A stretch of 64,000 bases of DNA, from contig NC_030826.1 in the NCBI RefSeq assembly GCF_001704415.2, positions 56,377,362-56,441,361 of the forward strand, given 5' to 3'. This DNA is from Capra hircus. Lineage: Eukaryota > Chordata > Mammalia > Artiodactyla > Bovidae. The notes under the pieces were generated by a model. It saw only the letters and a program-made list of their open reading frames with translations, had not been told where the DNA came from and did not search any database. The position numbers and the translations under genes are program-made. Shown in pieces: positions 9,491 to 22,102 of this stretch. The stretch's first letter is position 1. Each line of letters begins with the position of its first letter.

Positions 9491-9637
9491 CGCAGAAGCC
9501 ATGTTCTTCTCATTTCTCTGGAGGGTGCACAGCCCGTTGGAGACCTCCAGCAGCGTGGTCGTCCCCAGCTGGGAGCCGCAAGCGATGAAGCACCCATTGT
9601 CTTCCACCCGGAGGCAGAAGAGGGCTTCGTCACAGAC
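9491..9637 (-). CDS. DNAI2: DNAI2 coding exon 10
   Basis: Residues 450-498: VCDEALFCLRVEDNGCFIAC through LCTLQRNEKNMASA, the last propeller blade. Acceptor CAG at 9640-9638; donor GTAGGT at 9490. It starts and ends in phase 0. This is the last DNAI2 exon in normal orientation. Confidence 0.93.
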
Positions 9638-12600
9638 CTGCTGGAGGGCCGGGCAGACGCGGGGGAGCCACGTCACCTTCTGCTCGTCTAGCCATCTGGG
9701 TCTTGGGGAGGCTTAGCCCAGCAGCCCCATTCAAACACCCCTGGGGACTTCCCTGACCGAAGGGGACCCCAGCCTCAACCCACAGGAGGGTGTCCACACC
9801 AAGGTCGGTTGCAAGACCTGTCACTCCAGCCTCATCTCCCACCGTACCCCGGCCACCACAACCACCCCCCAATGGCCACACAGATCGGCATGTGGATCCT
9901 AGTTTCCCAACCAGGGATCGAACCTGTGCCCCCTGCATTGGAGGGCAGAGTCTTAACCACTGGACGGCCAGGGAAGGCCCTCCAGCGCCCCTTTCATTCT
10001 GCTGTTTCCCCAGCCCCGCTGTCTGCCACGCCCCCAGCCTGCAGGTCTCCGCCCCGCCCCTGCTGATAAGATAAGGCTGGCTCAGCTGGGAGGCTCCACT
10101 CGGCCCAGGCTTGGCAGGAACAGGCCTGGCTTGGCGGGAACAGGCCTGGCGGGAGGAAAGGCCAGGCTTCTGAGGGCGTGGATGCACCAGGAGGGGGGTG
10201 CACGTGACCTTCAGGCTGAGGGCAGGGTCACACTGCTTGAACACAAAGTCCCAGATGTCCAAGGTCCCGTCCATCTTGGTGGTGAAGAAAACCGCCGGCC
10301 TCACGGGGCTCCAGGCGCCATCAGTGAGATAGGCCATGTGGTACCTGTAGGGAGCCAGGACCTCTGCTCAGGGACCACGGGGGGACTGGGATGCAGGGAG
10401 AGCCTGCTGAGCTGAGACCCTGCTCATCCAGCCCCTCCCCGGCTCCTGGGTCTCAGCCTGGAAGTTCTTCCTGGTGTCTGACTTCTAGCCATGCCAGCCT
10501 CACCACCCACGGTTCACAGTTTGCACTGTAAAGGGTTCTGGTGTTTCTCTATACCTAACTCAAGGGCACAGGCCTGGGCCCGGTCCCCTGGCTATGAGAC
10601 TCACTTGAAAAGGCGTTGGAGGAAGGAAAATCTGCCCAGAAACGTTCACACTATTCAGATGAAGAGAGGGCTATGCTGCCTACTTGATTTAACCTCGATT
10701 TTCAAAGATTTCTACAGCAAAAAATGAAACTGGACCCTTATGTTATATACAAAAATGAACTCACAATGAGCTAAAGACTTAAACATATGATCCGAAACCA
10801 TAAAGCTTCTAGAAGGAAACATAGAGTAAAAGTTCCTTGCAGTGGCCTTGGCAATGAATTTTTGGATTTGGCACCAAAGGCATAAGCAGCAAAAGCAAAA
10901 ATAAGTACGTGGGAGTGTATCTACTTAAAAAGCTCCTGCAGACCCAGGAAAGCAGTCAACAGAACGAAAGGCAACCTAAGGAATGGGGGAAAATATTTGC
11001 AAACCAGATATCTGATAAAGGTTTAACACCCCAAATATATAAGGAACTCGTACAACTCAAAAAAGCAAAACAAAACAACCCAATTTAAAAAGTGGGCAAA
11101 GGACATGGACAGACATTTCTTCAAAGACGACAAATAAACAGCTAACAGGTATGTGAAGAGATGCTCGACATCACTAATCATCAGAGGAAGATAACCAAAG
11201 CCACAGTGAGATATCCACACCTGTGAGGATGGCTAAATTATTAGCAAAGCCAAAGACGAGTGTGGGCGAGGATGTGGAGAAACGAGAACCCTTGTGCACT
11301 GTTGGTGGGAATGCAAATTGGTGCGACCGCCATGGAATACAGTATGGAAGGTCCTCAATCCTGTTTCTGGGCCTTTTTCTTTTTTGGCTGCGAAGCATGT
11401 GGGATCTTAGTTCCCTGACCAGGGATCGAACCCACAGCCCCTGCACTGAAAGCAGAGTCTTAACCCCTGGACTGCCAGGGAAGCCCCCCGTTTCAGGGTC
11501 TTTATCCAAAGGAATTGAAGGCAGGATCTTTAAGAGACACCTGCCCCCCTTCCATGCTCACTGCTGCGTTATTCACAATTGTCGAGATATGGAAACAAGC
11601 TCAATGTCCATCAACAGATGAGTGGGCAGTTTGAAGCTTATTCCCTTTCTGAAGTCACTGAATCAAGCTATTTCCTAGCATTAGCTCGGATGCTTGGAGA
11701 GAAATGTTTGCTCCGTTTTTATGGGTGGAGACACAGAGCTCAGAGCCCCCCTGGGCTGGGCCGGGCCCTCTGTCCCGTACAGGGCTGGCACCCCCTCCCG
11801 CCCCAGTCTTCCCCTCACTTGGTCCACATGATAGACGACTCCCGGCTGTCCTCTGACCAGATGCGGGCGGTCCAGTCGCCGACGGTCAGGAAGTTCTTTG
11901 GGTAGAACGGGTTTCTCTGCAGGGCGTAGATGGGGCCGTGGTGGCCTGAGAAGGTGCACACGATCTTCTCGGCTGGCGTCTTGCCCTTGCGGTTGCAGGA
12001 GATGACGACGCCTTGCTCGGTGCCCACCATGAACTTGGTTGGCTGTGGAGGGGGTGATGCATGAGTGGAAGGCTCCATGAAATCTCAGCTCAGGGTTAAG
12101 CTGGCAGGGAGAGCAGCCTTCTGGGGCCAGAGTGGCGGGGCCAGCAGGGTGGGGGCCCAAAGGTGCCTTTGGTTTAAGCCTCTGCTTGAGCTGTGCCCCG
12201 CCCCTTTTGGGGGGCCGCCCCCACTCTTGATCAGCTTGAGCAGGCCCCACCCTTCTTTAGCACCTGCTCAAGGGCCCCGCGAGTGATGAAGCCCCCAGTC
12301 ATCTGTTCCCTAGAGCTGCGTCACAGCCCTCCATGCAGCACCATGCTCGCTAAGCATTTTGCCAAAAAAAGATCCTGAATGTCTGTTTACACACAAAGTC
12401 AGTGACTGAATGAATACTGTGACCCCTGAGTCCAGAAGAGCCCCCTCCAGCCTCCAGATACTACTCACTGCAAACCTGGGCTTCACTGTACACCCATGTC
12501 TAATGATTGTTGCTGGAGTTTTTCGGTTGTTTGCTCTTTGCTTTGTTTTTAGAAATGTATTTGGCTGTGCCGGGTCTTTGTTGGGGCATGCGGGATCTAG

Positions 12601-15600
12601 TTCCCTGACCATGGATTGAGCCTGGGCCTCTGCTTTGGGAGTTCAGTCTTACTCACTGCACCACCAGGGAAGTCCCTCCATAGCATCTTTACTCACAACA
12701 GCTAAGAGGTAAAAGCCACCCAAGTGTCCATATGAATGGAAAAACAAACTGTGGCCTGTTCACGCGTGTGTGTGTTAGTCGCTCAGTCGTGTCCGGCTTT
12801 GTGACCCCATGGACTGTACCAGCCAGGCTCCTCTGTCCGTGGAATTCTCCGGCAAGAATACTGGAGTGGGTACCCATTCGCTTCTCCAGGGAGTCTTCCT
12901 GACTCAGGGATTGAACCTGGATCTGCTGCACTTCAGGCAGATTCTTTACCATCTGAGCCACCAGGGAACCCCAGTCTATTCATACAATGCGATACTATTT
13001 GGCTTCAAAAAAAAAAAAAAGAGGAAAATTCTGCCATGTGCCACACCGTGGATAAACCTCGAGAGCATTGTGCTAAGTAAAAAGAGCCCGTCACAAAAAG
13101 ACAAACAGTAAGAATTCATAAAGTGAATGGGGTACCCGGAAGGGGTCAATTTCATAGAGACAGAAAGCCGAAGGGACTGAGGGAAGGGGAAGACGGGGAG
13201 TTAGTTGATTAAAAGATACAGAGTTTGTTTTGCAAGATGAAAAAGTTCTAGTTCTGGAGAGCCCACAGTGTAAATATACTTAGCACTACTAAACTGTCCA
13301 CTTAAGAATGGTTAAAGTGGAGACTTCCCTGGTGGTCCAAGTGTTAAGAATTCACCTTGAGTGCAGGGGACATGGGTTCAATCCATGGTCGGGGAACTAG
13401 GATCCCACATGCCGTGGAGCAACTGATCTCACGAACCACAACTAGAGAGTTGATGCGCTGCAATGAGAGATCCCATTCGATACAACAGAGATCCCTCGCG
13501 CCACAACCAAGGCCTGACACAGCCAAATAAATAGTTTTTTAAAAAAAGAATGGTTAAGGTGGTACATTTTACACTATGTGCTTTTAAATTTCTTTTTTTT
13601 TTTTTTTTTTAACCACGATTAAAAAGAACAGCTGGGCTACAAACAGAGGGCTTGCTTGCTTAGTTGCTCAGTCGTGTCGGATTCTTTGCGACCCCATGGA
13701 CTGTACTCGCTAAACTCCTCTGTCAGGGGGATTCACCAGGCAAGAATACTAGAGTGGGTTGTCATCTCCTCCTCCAGGGGATCTTCCCGACCCAGGGATC
13801 AAACCCACGTCTACTGTGTCCCCTGCATTGCCGGAGGATTCTTTATCTGCTGAGCCATCGGGGAAGTCCCATAAATGGGGTGGGGGGGTCGTTAAAGGAA
13901 AGTGAAAAGAGAAAGCTTGAGAGGCCCAGAAAAGTAAGGAAGAACGCCAGCTCCAGGGCCCCTCGGTGGGGTGAGAGTGGAGCGCCCCGCCCTGCAGCCA
14001 GAGCCTTGGGTTTGAGCCCCGGCTGCTCCCTGCTCTGGAGACTCACCTCCCCACTAAGACTCCTGTTGTTTATCTGCAAAGTTGGGATAATGCTAATCCC
14101 ATCAGCTTATAGGATGGTCATGGGAGACCGCATCAGGCGGCTACAAGGGGCCAGCACATGGCGTCCACTCAGCGACAAGGCGGCGGGCAAGCGGGGACCA
14201 GCGATGGTGTGGCCACTGTGTCTAGAGCCTCGCCTAGAAATCTCTGATTCCAGGACAGAACCTTTTTCTGAGTCCTCCCCATAGAGAGCCGGGGGCTTGG
14301 GGAATGGGGGACGTCCAGTAAAGTTGTCGTCCACCTCCCCCACCACATTCATCCCCCAGCTTGGGGTGGGGGAGGTGCTCCCAGGGCAAGGGTGAGGCCA
14401 GAGCCTGTCCACCTCCGAAGGGCCTGGGAATGATGTCGGCCTGGAGGCAAACCAGTGACGATCCCAGGAGGGGGTCAGGCCAGGAGCCGTCCGGGAAGGT
14501 CATTTCATTGCTTTGGAAGGAATCCTCATTTGAGCTTCCAGAAGCCTCCCTCCTTGGACACATCCACATGACTGCTTTGCTAGTTCTCTTTATTGGGTTT
14601 TATTTGTGGCTGTGCTGAGTCTTCACTGTGACTCGGGTTTTTCTCTGGTTGTGGCGATCGCGGCCCCCTCTTCATTGTGGTGCGTGGGCTTCTCACTGCG
14701 GCGGCGTCTCTCGTGGTGGCCCACGGGCTCCAGGTCACGCGGGCCTCAGCAGTTGCAGCGGGTGGGCTCAGCGGTGGCAGCTCCCAGGCTCTGGAGCTCA
14801 GGCCCAATAATCGTGGCGCCCGGGCTTAGCTGCTCTGCGGCACGTGGGATCTTCCCAGATCAGGGATCGAACCTGAGTCTCTTGCACTGGCAGACGGGCT
14901 CTACCACTGAGCCACCTGGGAAGCCACTATTTCCTATTTACTTTTCTTCTATTTTTTTAGATTCTTTATTTGGCTGTGTTGGGTCTTAGGTACAGCCCTC
15001 GGGCTCACTAGTTGTGGTGTGGGGGCTTAGTTGCCTTGTGGCATATTGGATCTTAGTTCTTGGACCAGGGATCAAACCTGCGTCTCCTGCATTGGAAGGT
15101 GGATTCTTAACCACTGGATCACCAGGGAAGCCCTCCGCTTTGCAGTTTCTTTACTGCTCCTCCTCAGTTACTAAATGCCATCGTAGGTCTGTGATCAGTT
15201 TGCCCGGGAGCCTCCTCTAATCTCATTTTTCTCTCCAACACCTCTTCTTTCCCCCCAGGGGGTGAGCTGCCAGCCCAGGGCCCCACATGAGGACATGAGT
15301 CAGGGACAGAGGCAGAGCCTGGCGTCCGGATGCTAACCCTGGACAGGGCTCTTACAGCATGGAGCGTCTCTGGAATCCTGCGCAATCAGAAAGCTCGCCT
15401 TCTGATCGGCGGGGACACTGGCCAAAAGGGAACTCAGCGAATTAAAGAGGCTTTCTGCCTCTACTCTGCTGCCCCCTGCTGGCAAGTGGTTGCAAAGACC
15501 ACACGGGTCTAGGAGGGACCATCCAGAGCACGAGTGGGGCCCACAAGCCTCTGATACAGCAGCCACGGGCCTGCCCTCGGCTCTGGCTGCCCCGGCCACG

Positions 15601-18600
15601 GAACGTGGGGAGGGGAGAGCAGGGGACACCCACCAGAGTGGACTCGAACTCCAGGGAGATGGCCCCCAAGGCGTTCTCCAGATGCTCCTTTTTGGTGATG
15701 TCCATGATGACGACCTCGGTGGGCTCACTCAACTTCCGGATGTCCCACCACATGACCTGATGGGAGGAGGGGCCGACTTTGAGGCCTGGAGTCCCGCAAT
15801 TCTTACCCCCTGCACCTTCCCGGGGCCAGACAGTGGGTGTCAGACACCCAGCAACCGAGGGAACAGGCCTGCCTTGAAGAATTGCTCCTCTGGTCCATAG
15901 TCCTGGCTGATCATCAGTCCTGGGCAAGCTCCCTAAAATCCAGAAGCAGGCAGCCTCACCACAGACCTACTGAGTGAAAACTGCCAGGTGTGGGCCCTGC
16001 AGTCTGCATCCTTAAAGGCCCCTCACAATATGGCAATCTATAGCAACATTCCAAACGCACATGTGCGTTGACCCAGAAATCCCACTGCCAGGAACGTACG
16101 TGTACGCAATGTGTATGGGTACGCTTCATGTGTGCAGTAATCTCTATGTGAATACACTTCTGTGCAGAAAGACAAGTCGGATATTAACACATATATGTGG
16201 AATCTGGGGGGGAAATGGTACAGATGAGCCTATTCGAAGGGCAGGAACAGAGACGCAGGCGTAGAGAAGGAACATGTGGGCATTGGCAGGGAAGGGGGGA
16301 TGAGACGACCTGGGATAAACGCACTGCCGCGTGTGAACCAGATAGCTAGTGGGACCTGCCAAGCAGCACAGGACGCTCAGCTTGGTGCTGTGATGACTTA
16401 GGCGGGTGAGCTGGAGGGAGGCTCAAGAGGGAGGGGATGTATGTATCCACATGGCGGATTCACTCTGTTGTTCAGCAGAAGCTAACATAGCATTGTGAAG
16501 CAATTAGACTCCAACAAAAAGATTCAACCCCTCCAACACACTCTCGGCTACATTTTTGGTAACTACAAACTATTAAAATCCACTTAAATAAATTACAGCA
16601 TATCCATAGTTTGTTAAGTCGTTAACAGGCAGGGGGCAGCACTTTATGAAATATAAAATCATCTTTGAGACATGCTAAATGAAAAACATCAAGGGCAAAT
16701 CAATGCACAAGGTATGCAGGAAGAGTGCTGAGACGCACAGGTCTGCTTCGTATGTGGACACTGAGCCTGGAGGCAGACGGAGATGCAAGTGGGCGCCACA
16801 GGAAGGGGAGCTGGGAGGCTGAAGGCCGAGGGGGGAGGACGGGCTTCACCGCCTGTCCTTATGTACCTTTAGGCTGGTGTTCCACACACATCTTTACCTA
16901 TTGCTCCATTTTATAATGAAATGCAAAAGGAAACATCCCGATGGGGGACCGTGTGACCGCTGCTGCTCCCCACTCCCTGCCCCTCCAGCGCCTGGCTGCT
17001 CGTACCTGCCCGTCTGTGGACGCTGAGAAACACTCTGTGCCCGTCTTCGACTGCAGCCAGATGGTGCCGTACACGGGGTCTCGGTGGCTGAACTCGATGG
17101 TGGACAGCTCTGCCACCAGGCTGCCCTTCCGCGTGTCCCAGCAGGCTGGCCGGAAAGGAGACGAGGGGGTGGGTGCTAGGGGCACAGGCTTCCTGTCTTA
17201 GCGCAGGGAGCACGGGATCGGGGGATGCTGCTTGTCTTGGTTTGACAAGTACGGGGCTTTTTTAAGAATCAGGGCTAAGTTCAAACCAGCCTGAGTTTCC
17301 TACCAGCCCCTGAAGCTCACTTCATTCATTCCAATGGGGCCCCTAACATGTGGTGAGCATCACGCTGGGCCCTGGGGAAGCCACTGGGACTCAGACAGGC
17401 ACCGTCCTTAGGAGACGGGAAGGGAAATCTGCCATGTTAGAGCCCGTGCTGTGATTGCTCCAGGGGGAGACACAGGGAGGCAGTCAGGGAAGGCTTCCTG
17501 GAGGAAGTGAGGAGGAACTAAGATTGAGGAGGAGCTTCAGGATGGAGTGAGGCAGGGAAAGAGAGAGGAGCACCTCCATCCTGGGGAAAGTGAGAACACT
17601 CGGGCAAATCTCTCCTGTTGGATCCATTCGTTCCCTTTCTGCCTTCCCTTTCCGCCTCTGCTGCTGCTGACCGGAAAAGAAACTCACAGAGGGAGATAAT
17701 CCTTTCTTTGGATTCATTGTTAGGACTTCATCTCTTCTGCTTTAACAAGAAAGACTCAAAGCTTATCTGTATATATATTTTCTGTCCTGATGGATTCTGT
17801 CTTCATTTTCCCACGAGTGTATGGTGAGGACCCACCCTGTTACTCAGAGCTGTTTCTAGGAAAGCTGGTTTTGTAATACAACAACAGAAGTCCATGATCC
17901 ATAAATCTCGATTTATGGAATCCAAGTCTCAGGCATTTGGCCCTGCACCAGTCTGGCCCAGAAACGGGTTTCCTTAGCTCAGCTTGCTTTGCTCCAGCAA
18001 AGCAGTGCTCGAGGGCAGGTCCCACTGTGTCTTTCTCATAGACAGCAGAGCCCCAGAGCTTGGGCTGTTCTGGGCTGGCAGAGAAAACCACTGAAGGGGT
18101 AATGAGTGATGAGCAAGGCAGGGCTCCGGAATAAACCATGGCCACGTGACTCTGTTTCTGAATTTCAGAGCGCCAGCACCCAGATAAAGCGGCAGGGAGA
18201 TTGATGGGTTTCCCCGGTGGCGCTAGTGGTAAAGAATCCGCCTGCCAGTGCAGGACATATAAGAAATACGGGTTCGATTCCTGAGTGGGGAAGATCCCCT
18301 GGAGGAGGGCATGGCGACCCACTCGAGTATTCTTGCCTGGAGAACCCCATGGACAGAGAAGCCTGGCGGGCTGCAGTCTGTGGAGTCACAAAGAGTCGGA
18401 CATGACTGAGCGACTAACACTTTCATGTGATGGGAGTCCACTTCTATTTCATCACAGAGGGGCTCCCTGGAGCGGGGGCAGGCCGCAGGTCTACGAGGGA
18501 GGTCGGAGGTCTCAGGAGGCCAGGAGGCATCCTGACCGCGAAGAGTGTCTGGGAAGTTTCCCAGCCCTTCTGGCTCCTACTCCCTGAAGGGGAACCCTTA

Positions 18601-21600
18601 TCATGCCTGGTCGAGTCCGGCCTGGGGCGCAAAGAGGAGGATTAAGAGTTTGGCTCTTCCAAGGCCAGGGGAGGCCGGAAGCCAGGAAACTTCAGGGCTG
18701 AGGAGATAGGTTTCTTCTGAGTTCACATGGGATCTAAACATCAGTTTTCTGGGTGTCCCACCAGCAAAAATGGCAAAGCAAGGACATCTGAGAATTCTCT
18801 CTTCCATAAAGGCCATGAGAATGTTGGCAAAATCGATGATCAGAATCAACTTTTTCAGAACTCCGGAAATCAGCCAAAGGCTGGCAGCAAATCAGAGTGT
18901 TTATTCAAGAAAAATAGCTGAATCTTGATAAGAACAGTAAGTTTTGTTGCACTGTGGCTTGCCCCAGTTAAGATGCTATAATCTCCGGTTCTATGATAGC
19001 CTTGAAAAATAACTCTCTGCCTTCCTGTTAAAAACCGAATATCTTGGCAGCCACAGGATGGAGCAGAATGGAGCTGGAGCTCTTTCAAAGTCTCCTATTC
19101 AAAGAGTTGTCACTGTTTGACCTGTCTAGTGGTTCCCTGGAAGACCCCCTCCCCATTTGCAAAGTTGTCTGTATTCAGCTTGACTCAGAGCTTGCCCAGG
19201 GAAAAGGGTCTTTTTAACAAGTCTATCTTAAAAATAATTAAAATTGCAGGCAACTGATTAACTTTGCAGTGTCCGGAAGTGGTGGATAACAGGTGGGGCA
19301 AGCAATAGGCTAACCAAAAAGCTTCAAAGGAAAAGCCGGAGAGTGAGCTGTCCATAGGGGTTTTGAAAAACTCTGATGTGTTCCCAGGAAACTAGAAGCT
19401 CCCAGGGCTGTGTGCACACCTTTGTTGTTGTTCAGTCACGTCTGACTCTTTGTGACCCCGTGAACTCAGCACACCAGGCTTTGCTGTCCTCCATCTCCCA
19501 GAGGTTGCTTAAACTCATGTCCGTTGAGTTTGGCATTGGCATCACCATGCCATTCAACCATCTCATCCTCTGTCGCCCCCTTCTCCTCCTGTCCTCAATC
19601 TTTCCCAGCATCACTGTCTTTTCCAGTGAGTCAGATGTTCACATCAGGTGGCCCAAGTACTGGAAAGAACTGGGAGGGCCCTCAGCTCTCACCTCTGGCT
19701 GACCTGTAGGCTCGGGGCAGCGGCTAAGGAAGAACTGACAGTTGCCCGGCTATGTGTTGAAAGTATGCTCAGACACGCGCACAGAGGCCTCCAGGAAAGT
19801 CTGCGAAATTTTTTTGGCTGTAGATGGCAACAAGCAGGAAACATTCATCTCGAGTGCACATGGGATATTCTCCAGGACAGATCCCATGAGACAAGTCTCA
19901 GTGGATTTTTAAAGACTGAAGTCACGAAACGTATCTTTTCTGACCATAATAGAATAAAACTAGAAAGACCAGTAACTGAAGGAAAAGTGGAAAGTTTACA
20001 AATATATAGAAAGCAAACAACATATTTCCAAATAACCCATGGGTCAAAGGAGAAATCAAAGGGAAATTAGAAAATACAAAATGCATGAAAATGGAAACAC
20101 AACACACGAAAACTTAGTGTAGCTAAGACAGTGCTTAGAGGGAAATTATACCTTTAAACATCTGTATGTTTAAAAATCTCAAATCGATAGTCTAACCTTC
20201 TACTTTAAGAAATTTAGAAAAAGAACAAGTTAAACCCAAAGTAAACAGAAGAAAGGAAATAATAAAGATTAAGGGTGGAAATGAATGAAATGAGGAATAA
20301 AAACCAACATAGAAACATCAATAAAATAAAATTTAAAGTTGGCTCTTTGAAAAGAAAACAAACTTTACCAACCCCTATCTAGACTTTACCAACCCCTATC
20401 TAGACTGACCAAGTGAAAAAGAAAGAACACTCAAATTACTAAGATCAGGAAAGAAATAGGAGACGTTACTGCCAAACTCACAGAAATGAAATGACTATAA
20501 GAGAATGAACAATTATATCTCAACAAATAAGATGACCTGGACGAAACACAAAAATTCTAGAAACACACAAACTATAAAACCTGATCCAAGAAGAAACAGA
20601 AAACATGAGAAGACCTGTAACATATACAGAGGATAAAAACCACCAATGAGGAAAATCCTCGGACCAGACGGCTTCACTGGTGAATTCCACCAAATATTTA
20701 AGGAAGAATGAATATCAGCTCTTCACAAACACTTTCAAAAAAAAAGAAGGAAGAGGAAGAGCCACTTCTCCACTCACTCTGTACGGCTGGCATTACTCTC
20801 ACTCATTGCCATATATTATAAGGGCTTCCCAGGGGCGCTAGTGGTAAAGACCCCGCCTGCCGGCGCAGCAGACACAAGACCTGCAGGTTCTAACCCTGGG
20901 CTGGGAAGATCCCCTGGAGGGGGCACGGCAACCTGCTCCAGTGCTCTCGCCTGGAGAATCCCATGGACTGTAGCCCACCAGGCTCCTCTGTCTATGGACT
21001 TCTTCAGGCAAGAACACTGGAGTGGGTTGCCATGCCCTGCTCCAGGGGATCTTCCCACCCCAGGGATCAAACCCCCATCTCTCCCACTGCAGGCGGATTC
21101 TTTACCATCTGAGCCACCAGGGAAGCCCTGGTCCGGGGTAGGTACGCAGTAAATGTTCCTTGACTTTACTTGACCTATACTTTTTCTTAACCTTTAATTT
21201 TGAATGAACTTCAGACTCACTTGAACTTTTACAAATGAAGACACTGCTGCTGCTGCTGTTGCTGCTGCTAAGTCGCTTCAGTCGTGTCCGACTCTGTGCG
21301 ACCCCATAGATGGCAGCCCATAGGCTCCCCCGTCCCTGGGATTCTTCAGGCAAGAACACTAGAGTGGGTTGCCATTTCCTTCTCTAATGCATCAAAGTGA
21401 AAAGTGAAAGTGAAGTCGCTCAGTTGTGTCCGACTCTTAGCGACCCCATGGACTGTAGCCCACAAGGCTCCTCCGTCCATGGGATTTTCCAGGCAAGAGT
21501 GCTGGAGCGGGGCGCCATCGCCTTCTCCGGAAGACACTGATGAGGCAGCAACAGAATTTGTCTCACCTTGACGCCTGAAAGCTGCCAGAAGTACCCACCC

Positions 21601-22057
21601 CCCGACTTTGTCCTCCACAGCAAGCCTGGTCTGGCAGGTGGACCCTGGCTGGACCCCAGTGGAGCCTCGCTGCCTCAGAGCCTGCGGGAGGTTGGGCTGG
21701 CACCTGGTTAAGCACCCAGGAGGTGGTGGGGAAGTCCTTCCTTACCGATCTGCCCATTGTAACAGCCTGCCAGGAGCACGTGGGAATCTTTGGGGTTATA
21801 CTCCAAGGTGACAAGAGGAGAAGACGGCTTTAGGGTAATTTCTGGCCTGTTGGGGTTTTCTATAAGGCAGAACAAAAAAATATATATATATTACCAGACC
21901 TGGAAAGAAAAGGACAGAGTCAAACAATTCAACCCCTTGTCCAGGTTGGGGGCGGTGGGGCAAAGCTAGGAAGCCCCTCTCCAGGCTGCAACCTCTGGTC
22001 CTCGGTGATCAGCCTCTAGCCCTAGAGGCTCTTCTACAGATGTTATTTTTTGGGAAT

Positions 22058-22102
<45 letters not shown>

